Assembly: GCA_964423615.1 (NCBI GenBank)
Contig: CAYRFQ010000027.1
Location: forward strand, 1 to 64,000
Direction: 5' to 3'
Source: CAYRFQ01 sp964423615
GTDB lineage: Bacteria; Planctomycetota; Planctomycetia; Gemmatales; Gemmataceae
DNA length: 64,000 bases
Every line of letters starts with the position of its first letter. The first letter of the stretch is position 1. Below are positions 1-9,101 of this stretch, piece after piece. The notes below the pieces were generated by a model. That model saw nothing but the letters and a program-made list of their open reading frames with translations. It had not been told where the DNA came from and ran no database searches. A program made the position numbers and the translations under genes.

Positions 1-353
1 GCAAGTTCCGTGGGTTCCCACCCACGGCTAGGATCTATCGCCCCTGCGGGGCTGAGAATCAAAAACACGACACTTCTTGAGCCGACTGCCCTCGGGGCTG
101 AGAATCGAAAACACGACACTTGTTTAGCCGACTACCCAACAGTTCCGTGGGTTCACACCCACGGCTAGGATCTATCGCCCCTTCGGGGCTGAAAATCAAA
201 AACACGACGCTTCTTGAGCCGACTACCCAACACTTCCGTGTGTTCCCACCCACGGCTAGGATCTATCGCCCCTTCGGGGCTGAGAATCAAAACCACGACT
301 CTTGTTTAGCCGACTACCCGAGGGGAGAAAGACTTTGAAACTGAAAACGCTCT
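1..353. repeat. Tandem hairpin-repeat block, right end of a MITE-like element
   Basis: A unit of about 92 bp is repeated with small changes. It carries a palindrome (ccgtgggttcccacccacgg), a second hairpin (cgccccttcggggc) and a tail reading roughly acacgacacttgtttagccg. Full units lie near 1-91, 139-229 and 230-320; a partial unit without the first palindrome lies near 92-138. The block ends gctcta near 349-354, the same terminus as the element at 3749-4074. It touches the stop codon of the RND pump gene, whose TAG reads across the element end. Related copies lie at about 3749-4074, 12567-12725, 16614-16770 and, degenerate, 17545-17620. The units are contiguous without variable spacers, so this is not a CRISPR array. 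Confidence 0.85.
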
Positions 354-3300
354 AATCTTTCGAGTCCGGCGGCATGTCCGAGGGCGTGTCCTTCGGCTCC
401 GTCGGTGGGCGTTGTGTAACGTTGTGATCGGTAGTCGTGATGTGAGTTTGGGTAGGGTCGCTCGTCTGGATCGGAGGGACGACCGGTTCGGAGGGAGTTT
501 CGGTCGTCGGCGCTGACTCACCTTCACTCGATGGCTTCGGTTTGCTGAAGAATTCGCCCAAACCTTGAAGCAACAGATAAAAAACGGGTACGAACAACAC
601 CGTGAAGATCGTTGCGGCTGCCATCCCGCCCACGACGACGGTGCCGATCGACTGGCGACTCGCGGCCCCAGCTCCGGTCGCGATGACGAGTGGAAAGAAA
701 CCTAACAGGGACGATATCGACGTCATCAAGATTGGCCGGAACCTTAGCTTCGAGGCTTCAACGGCCGAGTCGAACAAGCCCGAGCCCTTGGCTCGGAGTT
801 CGCGGGCGAACTCGACGATCAAGATGGCGTTTTTACTCGCCAAGGCAATGAGCAACACCAGACCGATCTGGGTGTAGACGTTGTTATCCATTCCCCGGGC
901 GACCAAGGCTCCGAGAACTCCCAGGAGGGCGAGTGGCACGGCCAGGATCACAGCGAACGGGGCGGACCAACTTTCGTATTGGGCCGCCAAAACCAAGAAC
1001 ACCAACAATACCGCGAGGATAAAAATCTGGGTTGCTTCGGAGCCGACTTGCTTTTCTTGATACGCCATGCCGGTCCATTCGTAACTCATCGAGCTTGGCA
1101 ACTTGTCCTTGGCCATTTGTTCCATCAGCGACAACGCTTCTCCCGAGCTGACGCCGGGGGCGGGACCTCCGTTGATGGCCGCCGAAGGATATAAGTTGTA
1201 ACGATTGACCAGTTGGGGACCAAACGAAGGCTTGACTTGTACGAGCGAACCCAGTGGAACCATCTCGCCCTTGTCCGACCGTACGTAGAGTTCCTCGATG
1301 TCGTTGGGGGTGAGACGATACTGTGTGTCGGCCTGAACGCGGACCTGGTAAGTTCGTCCGAACTTGGTGAAGTCGTTGATGTAGGCTGAGCCCAGGTAAG
1401 CCTGCATGGCCTGGCCAATGCGTCCCTTGGGGATTCCAAGAAGTTGAGCCTTGTCGGTATCGACTTTGATATCGAGTTGTGGCACGTTCGCCCGAAACGT
1501 GGAGTTTAGCCTCTGCAACCGCGATTGCGAGTTTCCGGCCTGAACCATCTCTTGGGCCACGCCGTCCAGATCTTGCAACGAACCTCCACCGCGAGATTGC
1601 AACTGCATTTGGAATCCGCCGCTGACGCCCAATCCTTCGATCGCCGGAGGAACGAACGTGAAGATGATTCCGTCCTGGACTTTGGCGAGTCTCTTCTGCA
1701 AGTCTTGGAGGATGACCTTCTGGCTTAACCCTTGAGCTCCGCGTTCGTCCCAGGGCTTCATGATGATCCACAAAGCGGCCGAGTTCGAATTGGCAGCCGC
1801 ATCCAACAACGAATATCCGGAGAGGGAAACCCAACTCTCGACGCCAGGAGTTTCTTCCAGAATGGCGTCGATTTTGGTCATGGTTTTCTTGGTGCGTTCC
1901 AAAGAGGTCGCTGAAGGCAACTGGATACTCGCCATCACGTAACCTTGGTCTTCTGTGGGCAAAAAGCCTGTCGGTACTTGGCCCATGCCCCAGGTCCCGA
2001 GAAACACCAAGCCGCCGTAGAGTAGCATGACGATGACGGCGATTCGCAAGATTCCACGTACGACGGAAGTGTAACTCGCCTCGGCCACGCCGAACGCAAA
2101 GTTGAAGGGCCGATACAAAATTGTATTCAGGATGCTGTACACGAAGCCAGAGGCGCTGGCTTGTTTTGGACGCAGGAGCAACGCAGCCATGGCTGGGGTC
2201 ATGGTCAACGCGTTGATCGAACTGAACACGGTCGCGACGGAGATCGTTAGTGCGAATTGTTTGTACATTTGGCCGGTTATTCCGGGCATGAATGCCGAGG
2301 GTACAAACACCGCCAGCAGGACCAACGTCGTGGCGATGACTGGCCCGGTCACTTCTTGCATCGTCCGTATGGCTGCGGCCTTTGGGTCGAGCCCGGTTTC
2401 GTCGATGTGTCGGGAACAGCTCTCGACCACGACGATGGCGTCGTCGACGACGATTCCAATGGCCAGCACGAGGCCGAAGAGCGTCAACATGTTAATCGAG
2501 AACCCCATGCCCGCCATGACGGCGAACGTTCCGATGAGCGAGACAGGGATGGCGATGGCGGGGATGAGCGTGGCTCGCCAGTCCTGCAAAAACACGAAGA
2601 TGACCACGAACACCAGGGCTGCGGCCTGGAAGAGCGTCGTGTAAACTTCGGCAATACTCGCCTTCACGAATCGGGTAGTGTCGAAGGGGATGTCGTATTG
2701 GATTCCGTCTTGTTCGAATCTGTATTCGAGTTCTTTCAGCTTGGCGCGGACCTTGTCGGCGACTTCCAAAGCATTGGCACCGGGTAACTGGTAGATGGCC
2801 AACAGACCGGTCGGGCGTCCTTTGGCCTGGGCTTCGGTGAAGTACGTTTGGGCACCCAACTTGACGCGGCCAATGTCCTTGATGCGTACGATTCCGGTTT
2901 CGTTGCCTTTGGCTACGATAATGTTCTTGAACTCATCCTCGGTCTTGAGTCGTCCGGGAAAGTTGATGGTATATTGATGACTCTGTCCGGCAGGTGTTGG
3001 TGGTGCTCCGATTTGTCCAGCGGGTCGTTGGTTGTTGTAGTCGTCGATGGCTTTGATAACGTCGTCGGTCGTCAGTTTTCGTTGTTTCAGTTTATTCGGA
3101 TCGAGCCATACACGCATGCTGTAGTCGGAGCCTCCGAGTACAGATGCATCCCCCACGCCCTTGATCCGGCTGATTTCGTCGCGTACGTTGATCGAAAGGT
3201 AGTTACTCAAATCGAGCGAAGTGTAATTCGGATCGTCGGAGAACACGGTGATGAAGAGGATGATGTTCGACGATTGCTTCTTGGTCGTTACGCCTTGTTG

Positions 3301-3672
3301 GTTGACTTCGCTGGGCAGCTTTGGGAGGGCGGTGCTGACGCGGTTTTGGACCAACACTTGGGCCATGTCGAGGTTCGTCCCCACTTCGAACGTCACGGTG
3401 AGTTCGTACGACCCATCGTTGGCACTGACTGAGGACATGTAGAGCATGCCCTCAACGCCGTTGACCTCTTGTTCGATATTGGTAGCCACGGTCTCGGCCA
3501 CGGTCTCGGCATTCGCGCCAGGGTAGTTTGTGGACACCTTGACGGTCGGAGGGGTGATCTGAGGATACTGCGCGATTGGCAAATTTGCGACAGACACGCC
3601 TCCAGCGATGACGATGACCAGGGACACCACGGTGGCCAGGATGGGGCGGTTGATGAAGAGCTTGGAGAACAT
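352..3672 (-). CDS. RND multidrug efflux pump, HAE1/AcrB family
   Basis: Inner-membrane proton/drug antiporter of 1106 residues, slightly longer than AcrB. The N-terminus (MFSKLFINRPILATV) and first transmembrane helix are typical of HAE1-type pumps. A second helix bundle starts near residue 340. The paired aspartates D410-D411 in the GIVVDDAIVVVE segment match the proton-relay pair of AcrB. A repeat bundle near the C-terminus contains ALASKNAILIVEFA. The final 70 residues are a Pro/Thr/Ser/Glu-rich tail not expected in AcrB. The gene follows the membrane-fusion protein (5421-4093) on the same strand, but a repeat element occupies the 420-bp gap. No outer-membrane TolC-like gene is next to it. 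The stop codon overlaps the end of the repeat block at 1-353, so the last few residues may have been altered by that insertion. Confidence 0.95.
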   Translation of the reverse strand: MFSKLFINRPILATVVSLVIVIAGGVSVANLPIAQYPQITPPTVKVSTNYPGANAETVAETVATNIEQEVNGVEGMLYMSSVSANDGSYELTVTFEVGTNLDMAQVLVQNRVSTALPKLPSEVNQQGVTTKKQSSNIILFITVFSDDPNYTSLDLSNYLSINVRDEISRIKGVGDASVLGGSDYSMRVWLDPNKLKQRKLTTDDVIKAIDDYNNQRPAGQIGAPPTPAGQSHQYTINFPGRLKTEDEFKNIIVAKGNETGIVRIKDIGRVKLGAQTYFTEAQAKGRPTGLLAIYQLPGANALEVADKVRAKLKELEYRFEQDGIQYDIPFDTTRFVKASIAEVYTTLFQAAALVFVVIFVFLQDWRATLIPAIAIPVSLIGTFAVMAGMGFSINMLTLFGLVLAIGIVVDDAIVVVESCSRHIDETGLDPKAAAIRTMQEVTGPVIATTLVLLAVFVPSAFMPGITGQMYKQFALTISVATVFSSINALTMTPAMAALLLRPKQASASGFVYSILNTILYRPFNFAFGVAEASYTSVVRGILRIAVIVMLLYGGLVFLGTWGMGQVPTGFLPTEDQGYVMASIQLPSATSLERTKKTMTKIDAILEETPGVESWVSLSGYSLLDAAANSNSAALWIIMKPWDERGAQGLSQKVILQDLQKRLAKVQDGIIFTFVPPAIEGLGVSGGFQMQLQSRGGGSLQDLDGVAQEMVQAGNSQSRLQRLNSTFRANVPQLDIKVDTDKAQLLGIPKGRIGQAMQAYLGSAYINDFTKFGRTYQVRVQADTQYRLTPNDIEELYVRSDKGEMVPLGSLVQVKPSFGPQLVNRYNLYPSAAINGGPAPGVSSGEALSLMEQMAKDKLPSSMSYEWTGMAYQEKQVGSEATQIFILAVLLVFLVLAAQYESWSAPFAVILAVPLALLGVLGALVARGMDNNVYTQIGLVLLIALASKNAILIVEFARELRAKGSGLFDSAVEASKLRFRPILMTSISSLLGFFPLVIATGAGAASRQSIGTVVVGGMAAATIFTVLFVPVFYLLLQGLGEFFSKPKPSSEGESAPTTETPSEPVVPPIQTSDPTQTHITTTDHNVTQRPPTEPKDTPSDMPPDSKD

Positions 3673-3748
3673 CTATTCGTGGTTCCAGGAAAGAGAGAAC
3701 AGGGGACAGAGATTAGGGAACAGGGAACGGCAGAGGGAAATTGAAAGT

Positions 3749-4074
3749 TAGAGCGTTTAACGTTTGTGTTGGGTACAGTTCGCAGTCGCGGAACTCCTGG
3801 GCCCAAGAACCCCTCATCCCCAGAGCGTTTCCCGTTTGCATTGGTTAAAGCGTTTTCGGTTTCAAAGTCCTTCTCCCCTTGGGCGGTCGGATGAATAAGA
3901 GTCGTGATTGTGTTGGTTCTTTGAGTTCCGTGGGTTCCCACCCACGGCTAGGATCTATCGCCCCTTCGGGGCTGCAAATCAAAAAAAACGACACTTGTTT
4001 CGCCGACTGCCCAAGGGGGGAGAAAGACTTTGAAAACGAAAAACCTGTACCCAATACAAGCGGGAATTGCTCTA
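3749..4074. mobile_element. MITE-like element with terminal inverted repeats and TA ends
   Basis: The left end starts TAGAGCGTTT at 3749 and the right end finishes gctcta at 4074. The outer 30 bp of the two ends match at about 23 positions when one is reverse-complemented, with TTGGGTACAG identical in both. A further inverted pair lies inside: ttctccccttgggcggtcgg near 3872-3892 against its near complement near 4000-4025. The centre holds the ccgtggg...cccacgg and cgcccc...ggggcg hairpins found in the other copies. No transposase is encoded. TA at both ends resembles IS630/Tc1-type MITEs, which is inference. It lies between the two efflux genes. Confidence 0.7.
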
Positions 4075-4092
4075 ACTTCTGTTCCCTGTCTT

Positions 4093-5421
4093 TTATTCCT
4101 TGTTCCCTTCTTCGATGGGTTTGACTTCGGCACCGGGACGGGCTCGTTGGAGGCCGTTGACGATGACTCGATCGTCGGGGCCAATGCCGTCGAGAATGAT
4201 GAGGTAGTCGTACTCCACGGTTTTCTTCGTGGTGGGATCTGTCCGAGCCAACCGATAGCGATTTCCGATCTTGACCTTGCGTCGCTCGACTTTGTTTTCT
4301 TGATTGACGACGAGCAAGTATTCGCTCACTTGATCGACAGCGAGGGCGTCTTCGGGAACAAGGAGGGCATTTTCTCGTTTGAAGACGGGGACACGAATGA
4401 CGACGCGTTCACCGGGTAGGAGTTGAAGGGTATTCTGTCTTCCATCGGGGAGTTTTTGAGGATTTGGAAACCGAGCGCGGATTTTATACGTTGCGGTCAC
4501 GGGATCGAGTTGGTTGTCGACGAAGTCGATGAACCCTTTGTGACGGATTTCACCATCGTCCCCTCGGTAGGAGTCCTTGCTGGATAACTTCAAAGCGACT
4601 TTGACCGGAGTTTTCGCCGAACAGTTCGCTGCGGCCGTCAGGACGGCGGGATCCCGGGGATTGGTCAATAACCCGACCATTTGGGCAACGGCAATCATTT
4701 TACTCTGTCGCGTTTGTTGGCTGGTCTTCTTGTTGATTTCATCGGCGACTTCGCGGTAGCTTTCCAGGTCGTTCGAACTGACGCTGAATTCGGCATGGAT
4801 GGGATCGCGTCGAATGATGGTGGATAGCAAGGTAGCCTGGCCATCACCGACGAGGTTTCCGGCGTCGACGTAGCTTTCGCTAATGACGCCGGTGATCTCG
4901 GCCCGAATCTTCGCGTACTTCAAGTTGAAGTCGGCTTCGCGAAGGGCTGCTTCGGCGGATTTCATTTTACTCTCGGCGGTGAAGTAGGCCGATTGGGCTC
5001 TGAGCCATTCTTCTTCGTTGACCGCATTCATGTTGTACGAAGCGGTGGCCTGTTCGTAGATTCGGCGGGTGGTGATCTTTTCGGTTTGCCACGCCTTGAG
5101 TTCGGCCGATGCCTGGTCTCGTTTGGCTTCGTAGACGTCCGGTTCAATCGTGTACAACAGGGTGTCTCTTTCCACGAATTCTCCCTCGGCGAAAAGGACT
5201 TCTCGCAAGTATCCTTTGACCCGGGCCCGCACTTCGACCTCTTCAAAGCCTTTGAGTTGACCGGGAAATTCCTTGTAAATCATCACGTCTTTTTGAACCG
5301 GGTTGGCGACGGTGACTTCGGGCGGTGGTGGTGGTGCGTATTTGTTCGGTTGGGCACATCCAACGACGAAAACGAACGAGAAGAGCAAATAAAATGGGCA
5401 CGAACGAGAGAATGAACCCAT
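4093..5421 (-). CDS. RND efflux periplasmic adaptor (membrane-fusion lipoprotein)
   Basis: Periplasmic adaptor of the AcrA/MexA (HlyD) type that couples the RND pump to an outer-membrane channel; 442 residues. The start chosen is the ATG at 5421, preceded by AGAGGT at a 6-nt spacing; a TTG 18 nt upstream is also open. A short signal peptide ends in a lipobox (FVFVVGC) with the lipid-attachment cysteine at residue 22, followed by a Pro-rich spacer. Then come the biotinyl-lipoyl-like strand (FPGQLKGFEEVEVRARVKG), an alpha-hairpin rich in Ala/Glu/Lys (about residues 85-170) and a beta-barrel/membrane-proximal part (TYKIRARFPNPQ, LPGERVVIRVPV). It is first in an operon with the pump gene at 3672-352. 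The family is clear; the substrate is not. Confidence 0.93.
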   Translation of the reverse strand: MGSFSRSCPFYLLFSFVFVVGCAQPNKYAPPPPPEVTVANPVQKDVMIYKEFPGQLKGFEEVEVRARVKGYLREVLFAEGEFVERDTLLYTIEPDVYEAKRDQASAELKAWQTEKITTRRIYEQATASYNMNAVNEEEWLRAQSAYFTAESKMKSAEAALREADFNLKYAKIRAEITGVISESYVDAGNLVGDGQATLLSTIIRRDPIHAEFSVSSNDLESYREVADEINKKTSQQTRQSKMIAVAQMVGLLTNPRDPAVLTAAANCSAKTPVKVALKLSSKDSYRGDDGEIRHKGFIDFVDNQLDPVTATYKIRARFPNPQKLPDGRQNTLQLLPGERVVIRVPVFKRENALLVPEDALAVDQVSEYLLVVNQENKVERRKVKIGNRYRLARTDPTTKKTVEYDYLIILDGIGPDDRVIVNGLQRARPGAEVKPIEEGNKE

Positions 5422-5460
5422 GGGTGATACCTCTGGCAAGCGAAGTGTGATCTACAACCT

Positions 5461-5489
5461 TAGATATTCCCAACGAGCATGGCTGACAA
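5461..5489 (-). promoter_or_regulatory. Candidate sigma-70-type promoter of the efflux operon
   Basis: On the minus strand TTGTCA (5489-5484) is followed after exactly 17 bp by TATCTA (5466-5461), about 40 bp upstream of the adaptor start at 5421. The -35 matches the consensus at 5 of 6 positions; the -10 matches only weakly. The region lies between divergent genes (efflux operon left, aminotransferase right). Planctomycete promoters are poorly defined, so this is tentative. Confidence 0.3.
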
Positions 5490-5676
5490 TTGCATTTCGC
5501 GATTTCTTTTTTGGAGGAATTTGAAAAGGGAGTGATTTTCTTTGGTAGTTTGGACTCAATGTTGCCAAGTAAATGTAAAACTATTGATGTCTGCGTGGCC
5601 AATGAACCAAAGTAGCAGGCATCAATAACAGTGTCGGAAGCGTTGAAGCCAACCACTCCTTGAGCCGAGGTGATCC

Positions 5677-6939
5677 TTGCACAAGTTACCGAAATGGCCG
5701 CCTTGCACTCCTGGATTGCGGTCTGTTCCGAAAACAGGTGTGATCTACGTTACGTCGCGAGCCCGAGAGGTCGGGTTTACGCCCACTTCCGAAGAATGGG
5801 CCAACCTTGGTCAAGGGGCTCCCGAGACGGGACCGCTTGTGGCTGAGGCGGTGGATGAGATATCTCACGTTCCGGTCCACGCGGACTTGAATGAATACGC
5901 TCCGGTAGCTGGTTTGCCCGCTTTGCGCGAACGGGTCGCCGAGTTGTACAACGCCTTGTATCGAAAAGGCAAAATGCCTTACACGGCCGAGAACGTCGCC
6001 ATTTCGGGCGGCGGGCGTTTGGCCTTGACGCGTTTGGCGGCGGCCATGGGAGAGATCAACATCGGGCATTTTCTGCCGGATTACACGGCTTACGAAGAAC
6101 TCTTGACGATCTTCAAAGCCTTCCATCCGATTCCCATTTTGCTTTCTGAAGAGAACAACTATCACATCAACTTGCGGACGCTCGAGGCCGAAATCCTTGG
6201 GCGAGGTCTGAGTGCGATTCTGCTGAGCAATCCTTGCAACCCGACGGGTCAACTCATTCGACACGGTGCGCTCAAGAACTGGGTGCGTTTGATGCGTGAG
6301 ACGGCGTGTACGTGTATCTTCGATGAGTTTTATGGCCATTACGTTTACGGGCCGGAAGCCGACTCGCCGGTCTCGGCGGCCCATTATGTCGAGGACGTAG
6401 ACCGTGATCCGATTATCATCGTGGACGGCTTGACGAAGAATTGGCGCTTGCCTGGTTGGCGGATTTGTTGGACGGTCGGTCCCCAAGATGTGATTGAGGC
6501 CGTTACGAGCGTCGCGTCGTTCTTGGATGGTGGTGCTCCGCACTTGCTCCAGGAGGCGACCCTGCCGCTTCTCGAGATCGGTCGTGTGGAGGAACAATCT
6601 CGCGTGTTGCGGTCGGTCTTCTCTCGCAAGCGGGAATACGTTTTGGAGCGGCTCGAGACTATGAACATTGCTGTCGATGTCCCGCCCCAAGGTTCGTTTT
6701 ATTGCTGGGCCAATTTGAGCCGTTTGCCCGAACCTCTTAACGATGGGATGCAGTTTTTTGAGGAAGGGTTGAAGCGAAAAGTGATTACAGTGCCGGGGGA
6801 GTTTTTCGACGTCAACCCTGGAAAGCGACGACGGAAGTCTCGTTATCAGCAATACACACGGATCAGCTTCGGGCCGTCGATGCAAGCGTTGGAACGCGGG
6901 CTCGATGGGTTGGAGGGGTTGATCAAGGACTTTTCCTGA
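5677..6939 (+). CDS. PLP-dependent class I/II aminotransferase
   Basis: Cytosolic fold-type I aminotransferase of 420 residues. It has the substrate/PLP segment SNPCNPTGQ, the DEFYGHYVYG segment carrying the conserved Asp and Tyr that hold the cofactor, and the Schiff-base lysine K254 in VDGLTKNWRLPGWR. The N-terminal LGQGAPETGPL and NEYAPVAGLPALRERVAE segments are typical of aspartate/aromatic-type aminotransferases. The substrate cannot be told from sequence; the neighbouring methyltransferase is convergent and gives no pathway clue. The start is a TTG at 5677 with GAGG upstream; no in-frame ATG precedes the conserved region, and a GTG near 5740 is the main alternative. Confidence 0.88.
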   Translation: MHKLPKWPPCTPGLRSVPKTGVIYVTSRAREVGFTPTSEEWANLGQGAPETGPLVAEAVDEISHVPVHADLNEYAPVAGLPALRERVAELYNALYRKGKMPYTAENVAISGGGRLALTRLAAAMGEINIGHFLPDYTAYEELLTIFKAFHPIPILLSEENNYHINLRTLEAEILGRGLSAILLSNPCNPTGQLIRHGALKNWVRLMRETACTCIFDEFYGHYVYGPEADSPVSAAHYVEDVDRDPIIIVDGLTKNWRLPGWRICWTVGPQDVIEAVTSVASFLDGGAPHLLQEATLPLLEIGRVEEQSRVLRSVFSRKREYVLERLETMNIAVDVPPQGSFYCWANLSRLPEPLNDGMQFFEEGLKRKVITVPGEFFDVNPGKRRRKSRYQQYTRISFGPSMQALERGLDGLEGLIKDFS

Positions 6940-7020
6940 GGCAGCGAGAGTCGAGAGTCGCTTTCGCACGACGAACACCGACTCTCAAAACCCCATCCGC
7001 CTATCCAGAAGGCTATCGTC

Positions 7021-7854
7021 TCATTCCGAAACGGGTGCTGACTGGACCATGTCGATTTCCGAGATGGTGTGTGACCTCGATTCTTCCCACACGACGCATT
7101 TCCTGGCGGCGACGACGTAGGCCTGGTCTGCGTAGGAGAGTTGATGTTCGATGCCATCGAAGCCGGTTCGTTCGAGCCGCGAGACGATATCTTCGATGGG
7201 CAGGAAGTGGAAACGTCCTCGAGAGGCTTCTCGTTTGAGCCAGCGTCCGTAGGCTTGCATTTTGAGGCCGTTGACCAGAAGGCGTCCGGGCCGGGACATT
7301 CGGAATCCGCTTCCGATCGATTTCCAGAAGATTCGCCAGAAATTGGGTTTGGGGACCGAGACCGAGAAGACAAGACGGCCGCCAGGTTTCAGGATTCGAA
7401 AGAGTTCGGCGAAGACGCGATTGTAGCCTTCGTCGGTGTAGTTTCCGGTCTTTTCGTCGCGTGACTCGGCATAGGAAATGGACAGACCGGAGACGACGCC
7501 GTCGAAACTGTTGGTTTCGAACAGCGGGAGTCCGTGGCTGAAATCACGGCAGACGAAACGTATTTGTTCTGGGTGTGGAGTTGGAGACAACTTGGCACTT
7601 AATTTCTCGATCATCTTTTCGTTGGCGGCGGCGCAGTCCATGGCCACGATTTCGGCCAATGCGCCTTGTCCGACTTGCCACAAACGAGTTGTGAGTTGTC
7701 CTCCGCCGCAACCAAGGTCGAGCCATCGTTGGTTTGGCCCGGGGTCCAACCATTTGGTCGTGTCGTCGAGTAACTGTTGGTACGGTGCCGATTTGTGTTG
7801 GTCCCAAAAGGTACGCGCGCAGGCGTCATCGAACCAGTAATTTGCTTCATCCAT
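7021..7854 (-). CDS. SAM-dependent class I methyltransferase
   Basis: Predicted cytosolic Rossmann-fold methyltransferase of 277 residues. Motif I is WLDLGCGGGQL at residues 44-54; the acidic strand-2 end follows (EIVAMDCAAANEKMIEKL). Motif post-I/II is seen in SFDGVVSGLSISYAES, and LFRILKPGGRLVFSVSVPKP is the classic motif III region of UbiE/COQ5-like small-molecule methyltransferases. The ATG at 7854 is preferred over an upstream TTG at 7866. It is convergent with the aminotransferase. The substrate is unknown; the fold is clear. Confidence 0.85.
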   Translation of the reverse strand: MDEANYWFDDACARTFWDQHKSAPYQQLLDDTTKWLDPGPNQRWLDLGCGGGQLTTRLWQVGQGALAEIVAMDCAAANEKMIEKLSAKLSPTPHPEQIRFVCRDFSHGLPLFETNSFDGVVSGLSISYAESRDEKTGNYTDEGYNRVFAELFRILKPGGRLVFSVSVPKPNFWRIFWKSIGSGFRMSRPGRLLVNGLKMQAYGRWLKREASRGRFHFLPIEDIVSRLERTGFDGIEHQLSYADQAYVVAARKCVVWEESRSHTISEIDMVQSAPVSE

Positions 7855-8345
7855 GAAGTGTCCCAATCCTATTTTTGAAGGTTAGACTCTATCGATAAGC
7901 AACTGCAGGATTTTTCGGGTAGTTCCTGGGACGGGGCTTTTTGTCCGTCCTGCAGGCGAAATCGCAGTTGCAACTCGAACTGGTTGAGATGTTGTTTTGA
8001 AGTTGAGTCATGGAGAACACCAACTTGTACGCCGGTCGAGTTGTGACCGGTTTTGTTGGAAGTGGAAGCTGACCTGGGTTTTGCAGGTATCTGGCTCCCT
8101 GGTAGAAACCATGAGTGCTTATACCTGTTGAGTTCGTTTGTGGCAAGATGTCCTGGAAGGTCAGCAGGTGTGTCTTTGGATGTTGGAATTGGTTTTGTAG
8201 GAGGGAAGTGGGAGGTATGTTCCGGCGTGGTGTTGGCCGTTGTTTTTTTCGATGTTCCGATCGAAGGGGAATCCGAAGGCAGCAGGCGGGACGACGGAGC
8301 GTGCCTGCTGCTTTCGTTTCACCTGCGAGTTTTGTTGTGTGGGCC
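7855..8345. other. Intergenic stretch without a convincing gene
   Basis: About 490 bp between the methyltransferase start and the anti-sigma stop, both on the minus strand. An inverted pair, ctgcagga near 7902 and tcctgcag near 7947, could form a hairpin and would act as leader structure for the methyltransferase transcript. Short open frames here lack ribosome-binding sites. Confidence 0.5.
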
Positions 8346-9101
8346 TTACCGAAGTTGGATCTCGGGGTTGTAGACGTCGCGTAGTTCGCCCTTGTGGATG
8401 ATGAGGTAGTAGACGCGTTCGTCTCCGGAAGGCATCGTCGTGACTTGGGCGGAGCCTCGGTGGATGGACTGGTCGAGGTCCATTTCCTGGTTCAAAGACT
8501 CGAAGTCGATGTGTTTGTCGCTGAGAAGGTAGACGTCGGCGTACCGGAATTCGCTCACTCGGAATCGGAGGACCGGAGCCAGGATGCGGGTTCCTGGGAT
8601 TTCGGCGACGTCCCACTTCTCCAAGAAGTTGTAGTTGAATCGGGAGGGAGCAGTCATCGTGCCGGAAGACTGATCGGCCAGCCACTGATCCACTTTTGCT
8701 TTTTTGTCGGTAGCGGTAGCGCGGTCGCGGTTGCGTACGATGTCTTGAATCTGGTCCATTTGGACCTCGGTACGCCAACTGGTGAACCACCACCAGCTGC
8801 CGCCTATCAACAAGACAAGCAATGTGGCCACCGCGCCTGCGCGGTACAAGATGCCACGGTAGTATTTGTCTCGGTCGGAGTTGAGCCGTTTCATGACCCG
8901 AAGGTTGAGACCTTCGGGAATGGGAACGTTGATCATGGCCGGACCGATAGCTTTATCGAACCGAGCATCGGCGTCGGCCAACTTACGACAGTTCAGACAG
9001 CCCCTTAGGTGTTGTTCGAGCGCCCCAGAATCCGATGCGTCGAGTTCGCTACGGGCGAGACCAGCAAAATCGAGCAATCGACGGGCGGTATCACAATCCA
9101 T
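8346..9101 (-). CDS. Zinc-finger anti-sigma factor-like membrane protein
   Basis: Predicted membrane-anchored regulator of the adjacent ECF sigma factor; 251 residues. The N-terminal zinc-binding anti-sigma motif is present as H31-x3-C35-x2-C38 in HLRGCLNC. One transmembrane helix follows at about residues 87-106 (RAGAVATLLVLLIGG). The rest is an extracytoplasmic domain of unknown fold that probably senses the signal. The ATG at 9101 is chosen because it follows GGAGG at a suitable distance and overlaps the sigma stop codon by 11 bp, giving translational coupling; an in-frame ATG at 9122 is possible but lacks a good site. The sigma/anti-sigma pairing is supported by motif and by gene order. 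Confidence 0.82.
   Translation of the reverse strand: MDCDTARRLLDFAGLARSELDASDSGALEQHLRGCLNCRKLADADARFDKAIGPAMINVPIPEGLNLRVMKRLNSDRDKYYRGILYRAGAVATLLVLLIGGSWWWFTSWRTEVQMDQIQDIVRNRDRATATDKKAKVDQWLADQSSGTMTAPSRFNYNFLEKWDVAEIPGTRILAPVLRFRVSEFRYADVYLLSDKHIDFESLNQEMDLDQSIHRGSAQVTTMPSGDERVYYLIIHKGELRDVYNPEIQLR

Noticed and set aside
1..353. CRISPR-like array
   Set aside because: The repeats are about 92 bp, contiguous and internally palindromic, with no variable spacers and no cas genes nearby.
884..1834. 316-aa open frame on the minus strand
   Set aside because: It lies in another frame of the RND pump gene and shows no domain features.
5686..6978. 430-aa open frame on the minus strand
   Set aside because: It is a full antisense shadow of the well-supported aminotransferase gene, with no family motif.
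7889..8011. 40-aa Cys-containing small protein upstream of the methyltransferase
   Set aside because: It has no ribosome-binding site, no recognised precursor-peptide motif and no maturation genes next to it apart from a generic methyltransferase.
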